Assembly: GCF_001506075.1 (NCBI RefSeq)
Contig: NZ_KQ947475.1
Span: 1,626,767 to 1,690,766 of the forward strand
From: Vibrio sp. MEBiC08052
Lineage (GTDB): Bacteria > Pseudomonadota > Gammaproteobacteria > Enterobacterales > Vibrionaceae
Direction of reading: 5' to 3'
Length of the DNA: 64,000 bases
A program made the translations under genes and the position numbers. Positions 46,310 through 63,648 of this stretch are shown here, one piece after another. Numbering within the stretch: position 1 is the stretch's first letter; every line of letters starts with the position of its first letter. The notes under the pieces are model-generated. The model searched no databases. It was given only the letters and a program-made list of their open reading frames with translations, and was not told the DNA's origin.

Positions 46310-48966
46310 CGGATGCACATATCGTTGTCGGGATCTCCGGTGATCAGCAACTTGCTCATCAACATTTGGGTGGCAAAGGTTATTCACTCAACCATTTGGT
46401 TCATGCGGGCCTGCCCGTTCCGGTGGCTTTTTGTGTTACCGCAGATGCTTATCAGCAATTTATTCGGGAAACACTTCCCGCGCCACTGCTTGAATCCGGA
46501 GAGATGGCGCAGGTGCGAGAAACAATTCTCAATGCAGATATCCCGGAATCCATTAAACAGGCGATTCAACAAGCCTATCAGGATTTGGGTGAGAATCCCC
46601 GTATCGCGGTACGCTCATCCGCACTGGATGAAGACGGACAATCTCAATCATTTGCGGGTCAGTACGAAACTTATCTGCATGTTCAGGGAATTCAAGATGT
46701 CTTGCAGAAAGTTCGTTCCTGCTGGGCATCGCTTTGGGCTGACCGAGCCGCTCATTATCGCCAAGGACATGCTTCCGAAAGTGCGATTGCAGTGGTTTTA
46801 CAAGAGATGGTCGATGCAGATACAGCCGGCGTCATGTTCACCTGTGATCCACTGTCCGGCAATCAGGATCAGATTGTCATCGATAGCTGCTGGGGATTGG
46901 GTGAAGGGGTTGTTTCCGGTCAGGTCACGACCGATACCTTTACCCTCGACAAACAGACTGGCAACGTTATTGCTCAGGAGATCCGTCACAAGCCCCACTA
47001 CTGTCAGTGTGATGAAAAAGGACAAGTCACTATTCTTCCGACCCCGGAAGCATTGCAAGAGAAACCCAGCCTGACACCGGAACACTTGAACGAGCTGAAC
47101 AACCTTGCGCGTCAGGCCCGGTTAATTTACGGCACGGATTTAGATATCGAATGGGCGGTAAAAGATAACAAAGTTTGGCTGTTACAGGCACGTCCGGTTA
47201 CGACCGAGGCAAAAGAAGCAACTGTTGTTTACGCTAATCCTTGGGAATCAAAACAATCGGTGAAAGATGGTGCTCTGTTCTCCCGGATGGATACCGGTGA
47301 AATTGTAACCGGCCTGATGACACCGCTGGGGCTGTCATTTTGTGAATATTATCAAAAACATATTCACGGACCTGCCATTCAGAAAATGGGCATGGCGGAT
47401 ATCTCGGACTGGACGATCTACATGGGCTACATTCAGGGACATGTCTATCTGAATATTTCCGGCTCGGCCCACATGCTCAGACAGTGTCCGCCGACTCGCG
47501 ATGAGATGAAATTTACCACCCGGTATGCGACGGACGATATTGATTTTACCCACTATCAGAATCCTTATGGTCCCGGCGTCCAGGGATGGGATTATGCCAA
47601 AAGTGCCTGGTACTGGCTCAAGCAGCAGATTCATAATGTCCGTCATGCACCGAAAATTGTTGAGCGAATGATTGCCCTGCGTCAGCAAGAAACACAGCGT
47701 TTTCTGGCGCTGGATTTCAGCAAAATGACGCTGGCCGATCTGAATCGTGAATTGGAGCGTGCGGATCAATACTTTCTGGAAAGTTGCGCTGCTTATATGC
47801 CCTTCTTCCTGCAATCTTTTGCGCTGTATGATGCATTAACGGAAACCTGCGAGGCGTATTTGGGCGATAAAGGCAATGGCCTGCAAAATCGCATCAAAGC
47901 GTCGATGAATAATCTACGGACGATTGAAGTCACCCTCGGTATTCTCAAGCTGGTTGATACCATCAATCAGCAACCTCAGTTGAAGCAGCTTTTTGATAAA
48001 TATGAAGCGAATGAACTGGTCGAGCACCTGCCGAAAGATCCTGACGGTCAAGCCTTCTGGCATGGGCCATTTGAAGATTTTCTGTTTGAATTCGGTTCTC
48101 GGGGAAGACAGGAGTTTGAATTAAGTATTCCACGCTGGCGTGATGATCCCAGTTACTTATTACAAGTGATGAAGATGTATCTCCAGCATCCGGTTGATTT
48201 ACAGAAGAAATTACAAGAGACAGAAAGCCTCCGCAATCAGGACAGTGAACAACTATTGAGCGGACTGCCCTTTATGGGACGATTCAAGCTGAAAATGCTG
48301 ATGAAACTTTATGGTGTCATGGCGGAACGACGCGAAGCGACGCGCCCAACGTTTATCACAGAAACATGGTTTTATCGTCGGATCATCCTTGAAGTTCTGG
48401 GACGTCTGGAAGCTCAGAACATTGTGTGTCGCGAGGATCTGCCTTATATCGATTTTCAGCGTTTTCGTGATTATGTCGCCGGCCGGATTTCTACCGATGA
48501 AGCATTTGATCCCGAATTGCTCAATCAAAATCGCCATCAGCATTTACTAAATCTCCATGCGGATGAGCCGCCAATGGCAATTATCGGTGGTTATACGCCA
48601 CAACTTAAAGTCTCAAGTGCTGACGATCACCCGGATCAGTTAAAAGGTTTAGCCGCAAGTCCGGGACAGGTCGTTGCCAAGGCTCGGGTCATTACCGACT
48701 TACAAAGCCAAGCCGGAGAATTACAGCCCGGTGAAATTCTGGTTGCTAAATTTACTGATGCCAGTTGGACCCCGCTATTTGCTCTGGCCGGTGGTGTTGT
48801 CACGGATATCGGCTCCGCTCTCTCTCACAGCTGCATTGTTGCGCGTGAGTTTGGGATCCCGGCGGTCGTGAATCTGAAAACGGCAACGCAGCAGATTCAG
48901 AGTGGCGATACGTTGATTATCGATGGCGATAACGGGCATGTCAGGATTCAGCGTCAGGAATCATAG
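46306..48966 (+). CDS. pigC: PigC: prodigiosin synthetase (MAP + MBC condensing enzyme)
   Basis: Terminal condensing enzyme that joins MAP and MBC using ATP. The 886-residue product has the PEP-synthase/PPDK layout. An ATP-grasp domain (residues 10-300) carries [22 protein letters not shown] and [22 protein letters not shown] long middle domain particular to PigC/RedH follows. The C-terminal swivelling domain has the phosphohistidine H841 in [19 protein letters not shown]. Length matches Serratia PigC (~888). It is translationally coupled to pigB. About 186-216 bp separate it from pigD, the largest gap inside the cluster. Confidence 0.95.
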   Translation: MTDAHIVVGISGDQQLAHQHLGGKGYSLNHLVHAGLPVPVAFCVTADAYQQFIRETLPAPLLESGEMAQVRETILNADIPESIKQAIQQAYQDLGENPRIAVRSSALDEDGQSQSFAGQYETYLHVQGIQDVLQKVRSCWASLWADRAAHYRQGHASESAIAVVLQEMVDADTAGVMFTCDPLSGNQDQIVIDSCWGLGEGVVSGQVTTDTFTLDKQTGNVIAQEIRHKPHYCQCDEKGQVTILPTPEALQEKPSLTPEHLNELNNLARQARLIYGTDLDIEWAVKDNKVWLLQARPVTTEAKEATVVYANPWESKQSVKDGALFSRMDTGEIVTGLMTPLGLSFCEYYQKHIHGPAIQKMGMADISDWTIYMGYIQGHVYLNISGSAHMLRQCPPTRDEMKFTTRYATDDIDFTHYQNPYGPGVQGWDYAKSAWYWLKQQIHNVRHAPKIVERMIALRQQETQRFLALDFSKMTLADLNRELERADQYFLESCAAYMPFFLQSFALYDALTETCEAYLGDKGNGLQNRIKASMNNLRTIEVTLGILKLVDTINQQPQLKQLFDKYEANELVEHLPKDPDGQAFWHGPFEDFLFEFGSRGRQEFELSIPRWRDDPSYLLQVMKMYLQHPVDLQKKLQETESLRNQDSEQLLSGLPFMGRFKLKMLMKLYGVMAERREATRPTFITETWFYRRIILEVLGRLEAQNIVCREDLPYIDFQRFRDYVAGRISTDEAFDPELLNQNRHQHLLNLHADEPPMAIIGGYTPQLKVSSADDHPDQLKGLAASPGQVVAKARVITDLQSQAGELQPGEILVAKFTDASWTPLFALAGGVVTDIGSALSHSCIVAREFGIPAVVNLKTATQQIQSGDTLIIDGDNGHVRIQRQES

Positions 48967-49182
48967 GCAGAACGAATCACTCATATCGGTGGTAGAAGCT
49001 CTGTCACCGTCAACAACATAAATTCACATATACATCGAATCATTACCGATGATTCGGCGGGGGTTGCTACGTTTTTTAATCGGGCAACGGCTGTATTTAT
49101 ACATACGGTTTGCCCCATTTGAACAAGTACACATGCGAGTTGGATAACTCCCATGATTTCAGCGAAAACAAGGAACCGATCC

Positions 49183-54323
<5,141 letters not shown>

Positions 54324-54389
54324 GCACTGAATTCATATACGGAATTCAATCGCTGAAATTAAAACAGAGCACCAATAAAGGAATTTTTC

Positions 54390-55424
54390 ATGACACGAAC
54401 AAAACAAGACGCCGTTAATCAGATGATGGGCTTTTTTCAGGCAAAAACCCTGACAGCGGCATTAGATTTAAAATTATTCGACCATTTACATCACCAGGAT
54501 TTGAGCGCTCAGGCAGTTGCCGACAAACTCAATAGCCCGCTTCGCTCCGTCGAGCAAATACTGATCGCACTTCGCGCGATGGGATATTTGGAAAAACAGG
54601 GCGAGTGCTATCACTTGCCACAGGAACATGCTTCATTTTTGGTTAGTAGTGAGCCGATGTGGTTGGGATGGTTAGGTCGTCACATCGATACATTCCTCTA
54701 CCCATTATGGGGTGAGTTGAAAACCGCAGTAACCAGTGATACCAATCAACGTCAGGCCGTATTCGGTGATAATCGCAGCTGGTTCGATATTCTTTATCAG
54801 AATCCGGATGATGTAACTGATTTTCAAGAGTTTTTGGGGAAGTTTGCCGCACCATTCATTGAAGGATTTATCCAAGATTACGATTTTTCTCAACATGAGT
54901 CGTTTCTGGATATCGGCAGTGGTATCGGAACATTGCCCATCGCCGTTGCCGGGATCAATTCCGACATTAATCTGACGATTTGCGAACTGCCTCAAGCGTG
55001 TGCATTTCTGCGCGACCGATTGGCCGTTCAAGGCTATGGCGACAGAATCAATGTCATCGAAGGTGATGTGATTTCCGGAAAACTGGCGTTACAGGATCAC
55101 GATTTGATTCATTTGGGCTGGATGTTACATGACTATGCACCAGAAATTCAGATGACTATCTTGAAGAACATTTATGCAGCGATGCCAGCCGGCGGACGCT
55201 TCATGGCATCAGAAACACCGTTGAATGATGAGAAATCCGGCCCTGAGTTTACCGCCCTGCTCTCACTCAACATGTTGGTTTCAACGGATGGCGGGATTGA
55301 AAGTAGTACTCAGGAATATCTGGAACGCTTCCGGGCCGTCGGATTTGAAAATGTTCGGATTATCGAACTGTCCGGTCCTCGGACACTCATCTGTGGCGAT
55401 AAGCCTCAATCGGCCAATCTGTAA
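54390..55424 (+). CDS. pigF: PigF: SAM-dependent O-methyltransferase
   Basis: O-methyltransferase acting on the hydroxy-bipyrrole precursor (HBC to MBC). The 344-residue protein has the N-terminal dimerisation winged helix (LRSVEQILIALRAMGYL). The catalytic domain has motif I FLDIGSGIGT (172-181) and the later segments IHLGWMLHDYAPEIQMTILKNIY and AMPAGGRFMASE. The fold and length match Serratia PigF (~340). AAGGAAT lies upstream of the start. It lies 10 bp before pigG. Confidence 0.93.
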   Translation: MTRTKQDAVNQMMGFFQAKTLTAALDLKLFDHLHHQDLSAQAVADKLNSPLRSVEQILIALRAMGYLEKQGECYHLPQEHASFLVSSEPMWLGWLGRHIDTFLYPLWGELKTAVTSDTNQRQAVFGDNRSWFDILYQNPDDVTDFQEFLGKFAAPFIEGFIQDYDFSQHESFLDIGSGIGTLPIAVAGINSDINLTICELPQACAFLRDRLAVQGYGDRINVIEGDVISGKLALQDHDLIHLGWMLHDYAPEIQMTILKNIYAAMPAGGRFMASETPLNDEKSGPEFTALLSLNMLVSTDGGIESSTQEYLERFRAVGFENVRIIELSGPRTLICGDKPQSANL

Positions 55425-55434
55425 GGAGCGCATG

Positions 55435-55698
55435 ATGTTAACTAACCAATTAATCCAGCATATCGCCCAACAGTTTCTTGACGGAGACACGGACGGTTTA
55501 GAAAGCGAAACTCCATTATTTGAGCTGAATATTGTTGATTCTGCCGCAATTTTTGATCTGGTCGATTTCTTAAAGAATGAAGCTCAGGTTGAGATCAAAA
55601 TGCAAGATATCTATCCGGAAAACTTTGCATCCGTTGCCGCGATGGTTTCGCTTGTCGAACGGTTGAAGGCGAATCAAACTGAAGGAGAAAAAGTATGA
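55435..55698 (+). CDS. pigG: PigG: peptidyl carrier protein for proline
   Basis: Small carrier protein that holds L-proline as a thioester during bipyrrole synthesis. The 87-residue product starts MLTNQLIQHIAQQF. The phosphopantetheine serine is S36 in ELNIVDSAAIFDLVDFL. Two ATGs, at 55432 and 55435, are possible; GGAG lies 7 nt before the second, which gives the length of Serratia PigG. The stop overlaps pigH by four bases. PigL is the expected activating transferase. Confidence 0.93.
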   Translation: MLTNQLIQHIAQQFLDGDTDGLESETPLFELNIVDSAAIFDLVDFLKNEAQVEIKMQDIYPENFASVAAMVSLVERLKANQTEGEKV

Positions 55699-57632
55699 CA
55701 GAACATAACCAAGCAACATCTGGTGCATTACAGCAATTCATTCTGCAAACGTTTTCCGCAATCACCGAATATCCGGTCGATGCATTGTCAGTGACCAGCC
55801 ATCTGGAAAATGATTTAGGTGTTGATTCGATTGCCTTGGCAGATATTGCCACCACACTGACCAAGCAACTTCAGCTTTCCACACCGCTGGCGACCGACAA
55901 GCTCGATACACTCGCGGATATTGTGTCAGCGATTGCGTCCACGGAATATCAGTTACCGACAGCGTCGTCTGCTGCCAAAGCAACCTCTGATACGCATTGG
56001 CTGGATGATATGATTTGTCAGGTCTTCGCAAGTCACAGCGGTTATCCTGTTGAATCAATCAGTATGAATGCTCAGATTGAAAATGATTTAGGGATTGACT
56101 CGATCAATGTGCTCTCAGTTCAAAGTGAATTACTGACCCTGCTGGGGTTGGACCCAAAACTGGAATTACCCAAAGCCGAGACACTGGCAGCCATGAAAGC
56201 AGCGCTTGTCAGTCAACTCCCACAAGACGGTGCAGGCTATCAACCTCCTGTGATCGCAACAGCGGAAGCACCGATACCGAGTGACGAAGATCCATATGCG
56301 CACCTTGCGATGTCTTCAGAGGCGGATCGCCAACAAATCGGTGACCCGCGAACCATGCGCGATTTCGTTGGGATTCAACATCCCGATCTGTTTTATAAAG
56401 CGCGTGAGTTCCGTAAGTTCTACCATGAAAAACGGGATAATCAGCTTTACTGGTATGGCATGCCATTAGAAACTCCCTGTAAAAACCGTGCGGTGATTTT
56501 TGATGAAACAACAGGGAAAAGCCGCGAATTTCTGATGTTTGGCTCAAACAGCTATCTTGGACTATCCAGTCATCCGGAAGTCATTCAAGCCATTCAGGAT
56601 GCCGCGGGTTTATACGGTGCTACCAATACGGGCTGTCGGATTATTGCTGGCAGTAACATGCTGCACTTGGAACTGGAACGCAAGCTGGCAAAACTGAAAG
56701 GACGGGATGACTGTATCGTCTATCCATCCGGTTACTCAGCCAACCTCGGCTGTATTTCTGCCCTGACCAGTAAACATGATCTGGTATTTACCGACTCGAT
56801 TAACCACATGAGTATTCAAGATGGTTGTAAACTGGCAGGCGCACAACGCAAAATTTACGATCACTCTCTGACCAGTTTAGAAAAATCGCTGGCGAAATAT
56901 GCTGATCATCCGGGCGGCAAACTGATTGTGACCGATGGGGTGTTCAGTATGCACGGAGATATCGTTGATCTGCCGCGTCTGGTCAAACTGGCAGAACGTT
57001 ATGGCGCCAAAGTGTTGGTTGATGATGCCCATTCAACTGGTGTGTTAGGGAAAACCGGCTCCGGTACTTCCGAACACTTCAATATGAAAGGTCAGGTCGA
57101 TCTCGAACTGGGGACGATGAGTAAATCTCTTTCAGGACTGGGAGGATACGTTTGTGCCGACGGTGACGTAGTCGAATATTTACGCTTCTATTCCAATTCC
57201 TATGTTTTTGCCGCGACGATCCCAGCTCATGTGGCCGCGGGCGTCATCGCTTCAATCGATATCATGCTGCGCGAACCGGAGCGACTGACTCGCCTGTGGG
57301 ATAACATCTACTATTTCCGGACGCGTCTGCTCAATGCCGGATTTGATCTGGAAAACTCCGATTCAGCGATTATTCCTGTTGTTGTCGGTGATGATGCGAA
57401 AACTCTACTGTTTGGCCGCGCGGTCAGAAAACGTGGCATGTATTGCCAGACCGTCGTCTTCCCCGGTGTCAGTGTCGGTGATGCGCGGCTGCGGATTAGT
57501 GTCACCAGTGAGCATACCCGTCAGGATCTTGATGAAGCCTATCAAATCTTAGTGGATTCAGCACTTGAGGTGGGTGTTCCTGTTGCTGATGCGGCTCGAG
57601 TACGGGAAAAAGTTGCCATCGCGGAGGCATAA
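55695..57632 (+). CDS. pigH: PigH: tandem ACP / PLP-dependent 5-aminolevulinate-synthase-like enzyme
   Basis: Bipyrrole-forming enzyme that accepts a malonyl-ACP and condenses with serine on PLP to give HBM. The 645-residue protein has two N-terminal acyl carrier domains with serines S45 ([13 protein letters not shown]) and S136 ([13 protein letters not shown]). An alpha-oxoamine synthase domain from about residue 225 has [29 protein letters not shown] and the PLP lysine K477 in [14 protein letters not shown]. Same layout and length as Serratia PigH (~653). It is coupled to pigG and lies one base before pigI. Confidence 0.95.
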   Translation: MTEHNQATSGALQQFILQTFSAITEYPVDALSVTSHLENDLGVDSIALADIATTLTKQLQLSTPLATDKLDTLADIVSAIASTEYQLPTASSAAKATSDTHWLDDMICQVFASHSGYPVESISMNAQIENDLGIDSINVLSVQSELLTLLGLDPKLELPKAETLAAMKAALVSQLPQDGAGYQPPVIATAEAPIPSDEDPYAHLAMSSEADRQQIGDPRTMRDFVGIQHPDLFYKAREFRKFYHEKRDNQLYWYGMPLETPCKNRAVIFDETTGKSREFLMFGSNSYLGLSSHPEVIQAIQDAAGLYGATNTGCRIIAGSNMLHLELERKLAKLKGRDDCIVYPSGYSANLGCISALTSKHDLVFTDSINHMSIQDGCKLAGAQRKIYDHSLTSLEKSLAKYADHPGGKLIVTDGVFSMHGDIVDLPRLVKLAERYGAKVLVDDAHSTGVLGKTGSGTSEHFNMKGQVDLELGTMSKSLSGLGGYVCADGDVVEYLRFYSNSYVFAATIPAHVAAGVIASIDIMLREPERLTRLWDNIYYFRTRLLNAGFDLENSDSAIIPVVVGDDAKTLLFGRAVRKRGMYCQTVVFPGVSVGDARLRISVTSEHTRQDLDEAYQILVDSALEVGVPVADAARVREKVAIAEA

Positions 57633-57633
57633 T

Positions 57634-59100
57634 ATGGCGATACCAACGATTTTAAACCGTTTGTTATCTCATATTCGTCATGCACCGGATCGTTCAGCGC
57701 TGCGTTGTGGAACGCAGCACTGGCGTTACGCGCAACTGGGTCAACGGATGCTGCAAATTGCTGCGGCACTACAGCGGATGGATTTATCTCATCAGGGGAT
57801 TTTACTCAATCTGCCAAAAGGCCCGGATACGGTTGCCGCGATTTATGCGGTATGGCTGACGGACAATCACTATATTCCGGTTGATTTCAGTCAGCCGGAA
57901 TCGAGAATTCAGCGGATTATCGACATTGCCCGGCCGGTACTGATCATTGATCAGGATTGGCTGGATTCACTCGAACATCAACAAGTGCCGACGACAGCCA
58001 TTGAGGATTTTCAGACCTTCAGTCATTCGCTCGCTGCAGTGTTATACACCTCGGGCTCAACCGGTCAACCCAAAGGCGTTCAGCTCACTCATACGATGCT
58101 AAGCTTTTTTATCGAATGGGCGATCACTGATATTGGCTTGCAAGCGGAAGATACCCTGTCTAATCATGCCAGCTTTGCTTTTGATCTGAGTACTTTCGAT
58201 CTGTTTGCTGCGGCCTCCATCGGTGCTTGTGTCTGGATTATTCAAGAATCCGAACAGAAAAACTGTCCGGCATTGATTGAAGGCATCGCACAACATCAAG
58301 TGACGGTGTGGTACAGCGTCCCCTCAATTCTGGCCATGATGGAGAAAAGTGGGTTACTGAATCAGAATGTGACAGCGTCACTGAGACGAGTTATTTTTGC
58401 TGGTGAGGCCTACCCGATTGCGGCATTTCGCCAGTTACTTGTACATCTCCCCCAGCACTGCCGGATCAGCAATTGGTATGGCCCGACAGAAACCAATGTG
58501 TGTACCGCCTACACCATTGACCGTGACCGTCTGTCTCAGCTAAGCCATATCCCTATCGGCTATCCGCTCTCTGGTCTCCAAGGAGAAATTGAAGATGATG
58601 CCGGCCAACGTCATCAAATCCCGGACTGCACCGGAGTCAGTGGTGAGTTACTGATTTCAGGCCCTTGTGTAACACCGGGCTATCTGAATGCGCCTGAATC
58701 GCGGCAAACCGCGTTGCATGCCAAACAGTGCCATGCAACCGGGGATCGCGTGGAAATGACACAAGACGGCCTCATCTATCGCGGTCGAATTGACGATATG
58801 GTTAAGATCAACGGTTATCGGGTTGAACTGGGAGAAATCGAGTCTGCCTTATACCAACATCCTGCGATTCAACAGGTGGCTCTGTTTGTCGAACTCGGGG
58901 AACTCAGCCAACAATTGGTGATGGTCGCTGTTCTTAAAGACCCTGAAGCCAAGCTGAGTCTGCTTGCTATCAAGCAATTTCTCCGGGAGAAGCTCCCCGC
59001 TTATATGCTGCCGCAGAAACTGGTGATGACTGAACAATTGCCGATGAATGCGAATGGCAAAGTAGATCGCAGACGTTTAGCGGAGGTTACGCCAAGATGA
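57634..59100 (+). CDS. pigI: PigI: L-proline adenylating enzyme
   Basis: Adenylation enzyme that activates L-proline and loads PigG. The 488-residue protein has the ANL motifs [12 protein letters not shown] (138-149), [14 protein letters not shown], the A8 region [13 protein letters not shown] and the C-terminal catalytic lysine K476 in [11 protein letters not shown]. The ATG at 57634 is preceded by GGAGG. A longer frame from 57565 overlaps pigH and is not supported. The stop overlaps pigJ by four bases. Confidence 0.95.
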   Translation: MAIPTILNRLLSHIRHAPDRSALRCGTQHWRYAQLGQRMLQIAAALQRMDLSHQGILLNLPKGPDTVAAIYAVWLTDNHYIPVDFSQPESRIQRIIDIARPVLIIDQDWLDSLEHQQVPTTAIEDFQTFSHSLAAVLYTSGSTGQPKGVQLTHTMLSFFIEWAITDIGLQAEDTLSNHASFAFDLSTFDLFAAASIGACVWIIQESEQKNCPALIEGIAQHQVTVWYSVPSILAMMEKSGLLNQNVTASLRRVIFAGEAYPIAAFRQLLVHLPQHCRISNWYGPTETNVCTAYTIDRDRLSQLSHIPIGYPLSGLQGEIEDDAGQRHQIPDCTGVSGELLISGPCVTPGYLNAPESRQTALHAKQCHATGDRVEMTQDGLIYRGRIDDMVKINGYRVELGEIESALYQHPAIQQVALFVELGELSQQLVMVAVLKDPEAKLSLLAIKQFLREKLPAYMLPQKLVMTEQLPMNANGKVDRRRLAEVTPR

Positions 59101-61463
59101 GTTCAGATCAATCGAACAACCGACTGGCGATCGTCAGTATTGGGTGTGTTTTCCCCGGACAACGCCATTTTAATCATCTGGCAGAGCCACAAGCATGGCA
59201 ACAACTAGTGCAACAGCATTACGTTTCGCCATGGCAACATGTAGATACTGAGCTGGACGTAAAAGTGGCGCTCTCTATTGGTCAAGTCAGTGATCAGGAG
59301 TTTGATTTCAGAAAGTTCGCCATACCACCGCTGTTTCGCAAGGCAGTCAGTAAAGAGACTCGGCTGGCGTTGTTAGCCGCGGATGAAGTTTTCCAACAGA
59401 TCACGCTTCCTGATTCCCTGCGGGATCATTGTGATCAATTCTGTGCGGTACATCTGGGAAGTGATGCGGCCTATCGTAATGCTGCGAAAGTTCAGGCATT
59501 ACGTCTGCTCGGCGATCAATTGACCGAACAGAACCATTCTCTTCAAGAAGCAGAACAACAGATTGATGCGTATAAGCAGCAACTCGTGCAATGTCTGGGC
59601 GCTTCTTCCCATGACCGCATCGGTGAAATGGCTTCCAGTATCCCTGCCCGGATCGCACACTTTGCTCAGACCCGGGGTAAATGTCAGACTATCGATGGTG
59701 CAGATTTAGGTGGTTTACGGCTGCTGCAACTGGCACAAGATAGCTTTCGATTTCAAGACAGCCGGGTTGCCCTTTTAACATCAATTCAATGTTTTCACCA
59801 TCCGGAACAAGCGAACTTATTGCTGGAACAAGGCGTCTCTGCGAACCAGACTTGGTTGGAAGGTGCGATTAGTCTGCTGGTTTGTCCGGTCAATGTCGCT
59901 CAGGAGAATCAATGGCCGGTTCTTGCCGAATTGGGTGACATCGATACGCTACCATCGACTGAAGCAACACAGAATGATTGTGACTATTTTGCCGGTGCAA
60001 ATCAGGTGTTCTGTCAGTTACTCGACATGCTGCGCCAGCAAAAACAGCACTGTTCCGGCCACTCATTCACGGGGTTCGGATGGCAAATCAGTCCGACATC
60101 GGTCAATAAGACGATCCCCCACCCACAAGCACCGATCCAGCTTCTGGATTACTGTCCGCTGACAGCACTCGGTTATGACAAGTCGTCATTCTGGCAAACG
60201 CTGGCACAAGGGGGCGATACGATTCAGCCGTTATCTGCCGAGCAACTGCATCAGGTGGCGCTATTTCGTCCGCATCCCCAAAAGCTCAGCACCTATATTC
60301 GTCAAGCCATGTGCTTTCCCAGTCACAACATTCAGGATGTGACTGCCGAGAAGCCGATGATGCCGGCGAAACAACATCGGTTGGATGTCACGCAGCAGTA
60401 CCTGCTCAATGCCAGCACGCGTTTATCACTGCCATCAGATGCTTCCAATCGTCGTACGGCGATTATTGTCGCAACCAATCTGTCGCTGACACCCGATCGG
60501 GTTCGCACTGTGCGCCATTTATGGGATCAGCTACCTCAGACAATCACGCTTCCCCGCCCTCAGCCGCTACCTCAAAACCGTTGGAACTGGTATGGCGCCA
60601 GTGGTATCGGTTCAGCGATGTTACTGGCACAACAGTTAGCAATTGAGGCAGACTGTTATGCGGTTGAAGCCGCATGTGCCAGCTCGATGGCAGCACTTCA
60701 TGATGCAGTTAGATCATTGCAATCAGGACGTTATGATCAGGTGATCGTTGCAGGCATTGAGATGGCAACGACAGAACGCGATTTGGTGCTGTGCAGCGCC
60801 CAGATGATGCTCTCAACATCTCGGATTCGCCCGTTTGCCGATAAAAATGATGGTTTTACTCCCGGAGATGGCGGCGGGATATTTATTCTCTCCCGCCAGC
60901 CCGCCAACTCAAAAGCGCTCGCGACGATTCGTGCGATTTCCGGTTCATGTGACAGCCGCTCAATGACAGCACCGGATCCGGAAGGACAAGCGCTCGCGAT
61001 AGAGAAAACACTGGCATTAACTGACGTCGCACCGGAGCAGATTCAATATATTGAGGCTCACGGTACCGGAACGGCTCTGGGGGATATCTCAGAAATTAGT
61101 GCGATTCGGCAACACTATCAGCGAGAAAGCGACTCTCCGGATGCAGCACCGCAGCGCGCACCGTTGTTCATTGGCTCGGTGAAATACAATTTCGGTCACT
61201 GTTTTGCCGGTGCCGCAGCCCTGAGTATGTGTAAAGTGCTCAATGCATTTGAACATGAACAGATTCCACCGACGCCGGTTTATGAGCAGATGAATCCTCA
61301 GTTGATGCTGGCCGATCTTCCGGCGGACATCCCTCAGCAAACGATTCCTTGGCCTTACCCTTGTACGGGAGGGCGTATCGCTGCCATCAACTCATTCGGT
61401 ACGGGCGGAATCAATTACCATCTGATTATCGAACAAAGCGGTGCTGCGGATCACCATGAATAA
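59097..61463 (+). CDS. pigJ: PigJ: tandem ketosynthase of bipyrrole synthesis
   Basis: Ketosynthase that extends the pyrrolyl-PigG intermediate with malonyl-ACP. The 788-residue protein has two ketosynthase-like halves. The second (about 385-788) is complete: C527 in [15 protein letters not shown]655 in [12 protein letters not shown] and H701 in [11 protein letters not shown]. The first half (1-370) is degenerate: where the active-site cysteine should be, the sequence reads TIDGADLGG (198-206), so this half is probably inactive and structural, like a chain-length factor. Length equals Serratia PigJ. Confidence 0.93.
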   Translation: MSSDQSNNRLAIVSIGCVFPGQRHFNHLAEPQAWQQLVQQHYVSPWQHVDTELDVKVALSIGQVSDQEFDFRKFAIPPLFRKAVSKETRLALLAADEVFQQITLPDSLRDHCDQFCAVHLGSDAAYRNAAKVQALRLLGDQLTEQNHSLQEAEQQIDAYKQQLVQCLGASSHDRIGEMASSIPARIAHFAQTRGKCQTIDGADLGGLRLLQLAQDSFRFQDSRVALLTSIQCFHHPEQANLLLEQGVSANQTWLEGAISLLVCPVNVAQENQWPVLAELGDIDTLPSTEATQNDCDYFAGANQVFCQLLDMLRQQKQHCSGHSFTGFGWQISPTSVNKTIPHPQAPIQLLDYCPLTALGYDKSSFWQTLAQGGDTIQPLSAEQLHQVALFRPHPQKLSTYIRQAMCFPSHNIQDVTAEKPMMPAKQHRLDVTQQYLLNASTRLSLPSDASNRRTAIIVATNLSLTPDRVRTVRHLWDQLPQTITLPRPQPLPQNRWNWYGASGIGSAMLLAQQLAIEADCYAVEAACASSMAALHDAVRSLQSGRYDQVIVAGIEMATTERDLVLCSAQMMLSTSRIRPFADKNDGFTPGDGGGIFILSRQPANSKALATIRAISGSCDSRSMTAPDPEGQALAIEKTLALTDVAPEQIQYIEAHGTGTALGDISEISAIRQHYQRESDSPDAAPQRAPLFIGSVKYNFGHCFAGAAALSMCKVLNAFEHEQIPPTPVYEQMNPQLMLADLPADIPQQTIPWPYPCTGGRIAAINSFGTGGINYHLIIEQSGAADHHE

Positions 61464-61510
61464 CGGACATTGAAACACCATCAGAACCATAGATGAAAAA
61501 GGACAATAAG

Positions 61511-61825
61511 ATGAAAACAATTGTGCATAAAATTCGCCTGAAAGATATCGCCCTGTACCACGAGTTTCGCGACTGGGTTGTTCACACCGACTATCAGGCA
61601 TGTCATCAGCTTGATTCTGTTCTGGCATTTGATGTGATCGATGTCAGTCAGGCAGCCGATGCTCAATTCCACTTTATTGAGATCATTCGTCTCAGCTCTC
61701 TGGAAGCATTCGATCGTGATATGCAAACCCCGGTATTCCAAAGTCTGGTTGCACGTTTCGAGCAAATGGCCGAAGTGATTGAAGAAATTTCCGGGGAAAG
61801 AATCGGCAATGGCTATCAACAGTGA
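61511..61825 (+). CDS. pigK: PigK: small bipyrrole-pathway accessory protein
   Basis: Small protein of 104 residues beginning MKTIVHKIRLKDIALYHEFRDWV, matching PigK in size and position between pigJ and pigL. No catalytic motif is seen. In Serratia its exact role is not established, and a chaperone-like role for other MBC enzymes has been suggested. I start at the ATG at 61511 (AGGA 8 nt upstream) rather than the in-frame ATG at 61493. The end overlaps the start of pigL by 17 bases. Confidence 0.85.
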   Translation: MKTIVHKIRLKDIALYHEFRDWVVHTDYQACHQLDSVLAFDVIDVSQAADAQFHFIEIIRLSSLEAFDRDMQTPVFQSLVARFEQMAEVIEEISGERIGNGYQQ

Positions 61826-62543
61826 AGACCCTGCACGTATCGCCAGTCAGTCGGCAGCGGGCACCGATGTGCCCCGCTTGCTGATTGCGCAAGCGTGTTT
61901 CGATCAACATACAACGGTAGCTGACATGCGCGCACAAGTCAGACAACAAGCGCGTTGGCAAACCAACCACTGGCTTAATCAGGTATGGCATACTGCCGCT
62001 TTGCCGTTCAGTCACCGGGAAGAAAGCTCGGTTGCACAGAAAACCAAGGGCTTTGAATTTAATATCATATATACTCAGCAAGGTCAGCCATTTGGCTTTC
62101 ATCCCGATTTAGGTGTGCGCGGTGTATCCGTCAGTCACAGTGGTATCTGGTATGCGATCGCCACGGCATCGCAACAGGCATTGGGGGTTGATCTCCAGTG
62201 CTACCGGCATTTTGGTACGTCAGCCCGACAATGGGCTTTCACGATTGAAGAATGTACGCAGCCCATGACATTACTTTGTGCGACTTGGGCTGTACGAGAA
62301 GCCTTTTTGAAGAGTCATGGTGTCGGGCTTCCTCATTTATTGCGAACCATTGATATTGACTGGCAGCAACAGCGGGTGTCTGATCCCAGCGCAAACTTGA
62401 GTGAACGCATGTTCTGGATGATTTATGGCTTATATTGGGTATGTGCGATCTGTTATTACCCTGAAAGCGAGCGTCCGGAACTGGATGTGATGACGTTATC
62501 TACATCTGTACCATTGACCGTTTCATCCGGCAGGAGCACATAA
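61809..62543 (+). CDS. pigL: PigL: 4'-phosphopantetheinyl transferase
   Basis: Transferase that attaches phosphopantetheine to the carrier domains of PigG and probably PigH. The 244-residue product has the Sfp-type motifs LGVDLQCYRHFG (metal-binding Asp) and WAVREAFLKSHGVGL (Glu/Lys signature). I start at the ATG at 61809, preceded by GGGGAAAG. A start at 61779 would add ten residues. The length equals Serratia PigL (244). Confidence 0.92.
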   Translation: MAINSEDPARIASQSAAGTDVPRLLIAQACFDQHTTVADMRAQVRQQARWQTNHWLNQVWHTAALPFSHREESSVAQKTKGFEFNIIYTQQGQPFGFHPDLGVRGVSVSHSGIWYAIATASQQALGVDLQCYRHFGTSARQWAFTIEECTQPMTLLCATWAVREAFLKSHGVGLPHLLRTIDIDWQQQRVSDPSANLSERMFWMIYGLYWVCAICYYPESERPELDVMTLSTSVPLTVSSGRST

Positions 62544-62545
62544 TA

Positions 62546-63595
62546 ATGTTTACAACATCGTTTGAACCAAACTTGGCCGGTGCGATTGAAATTGCTCGTT
62601 CAGCCCCCTCTTCTCATAATTGTCAGCCTTGGGCGGTGCATTATTCGCCCTCATCCCAGGCGGGTTATCTGGCCATTGATCGTCGTCGAGCGTTGAAAGG
62701 TCTGCCGTCATTAGAAAATGAAATGCTGATGAGCTGTGGCATTTTCTTTCAGCATATTGAGACATTAATGCGTAATGCCGGCACACCGCTGCAATGGACA
62801 TGGTTTGATGAGTTTCACGCCACACCGACACTTCCTCACGCTCAAGACGGTCTCATCTGCTTCAGTCCGGCAGGTTTGCAGCCGGCCAATCCAGAGGCTT
62901 ATTATGATCTGGCTGATCAGATTCAACATCGTCATACCAACAGGATGCCTTACGAAACGACAAAGCTCTCCGCACTACAACAGTTTCGGCTTCAGGAAAT
63001 TTTCACCGATTCTCCGGTCCGGTTAGACTTGTGGCAAGATCAAATGAGTCGTCGACAGGTTGCTGATTTAGTTTATCAATATGCAGCACTGGATTTTGCC
63101 GACAAACGGGCTTGGCAGGAAACCTATAGCTTTATTCATTTTGACAAAAACAAACCTGTAGAGGATGGGTTCTACCTCCATCATCTATTTGGCAAAATCC
63201 CTGCCTATGTCGAGTGGTTATTCCGTATCGGTTTCCATCCGAAACTGAACCCATTCACTCGTCTCCTACGCCTACCTCAGTTCATGGCCCGCGAATTCTC
63301 GAAGCTGACCGGGCAAGGGCCGCAATATCTGGCTCTGAGCCTTGCCGATCCCAATCAGCACAATCTGTTCCTGACCGGAATGATGCTGGCCCGATTATGG
63401 TTGTTACTTCAACAATGGGGTTGGGGGATTCACCCGCTCAGTGTACTCGTTCAACACGATTTACCCAAAACAACACTGGCAAATACGTTGGGAATGACAC
63501 ATCAGCCAATATTTTTTGCCCGGTTCGGGCAGATCAAAATTGCAGCAGATGTTTCACCACGACGTCAATTAGACAGTATTTTAACTATCGATTAA
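62546..63595 (+). CDS. pigM: PigM: nitroreductase-like alcohol oxidase of bipyrrole synthesis
   Basis: Flavin-type oxidoreductase proposed to oxidise the alcohol HBM to the aldehyde HBC. The 349-residue product shows nitroreductase-like FMN contacts: ARSAPSSHNCQPWAVHYS near the start and RHTNRMPYETTKL in the middle. It ends with a GWGIHPLSVLVQ segment. It matches the size of Serratia PigM (~350). AGGAG lies before the start. It follows pigL after 2 bp. Confidence 0.9.
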   Translation: MFTTSFEPNLAGAIEIARSAPSSHNCQPWAVHYSPSSQAGYLAIDRRRALKGLPSLENEMLMSCGIFFQHIETLMRNAGTPLQWTWFDEFHATPTLPHAQDGLICFSPAGLQPANPEAYYDLADQIQHRHTNRMPYETTKLSALQQFRLQEIFTDSPVRLDLWQDQMSRRQVADLVYQYAALDFADKRAWQETYSFIHFDKNKPVEDGFYLHHLFGKIPAYVEWLFRIGFHPKLNPFTRLLRLPQFMAREFSKLTGQGPQYLALSLADPNQHNLFLTGMMLARLWLLLQQWGWGIHPLSVLVQHDLPKTTLANTLGMTHQPIFFARFGQIKIAADVSPRRQLDSILTID

Positions 63596-63648
63596 GCCCT
63601 CAGCGACAAGAGGGAAAATATAAATTGTCCTCGCAAGAAGGAGTTACT

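Noticed and set aside
46313..47074. 253-codon frame inside pigC
   Set aside because: Its length is notable but it lies in the +1 frame of a clear pigC and shows only the low-complexity composition of a shadow frame.
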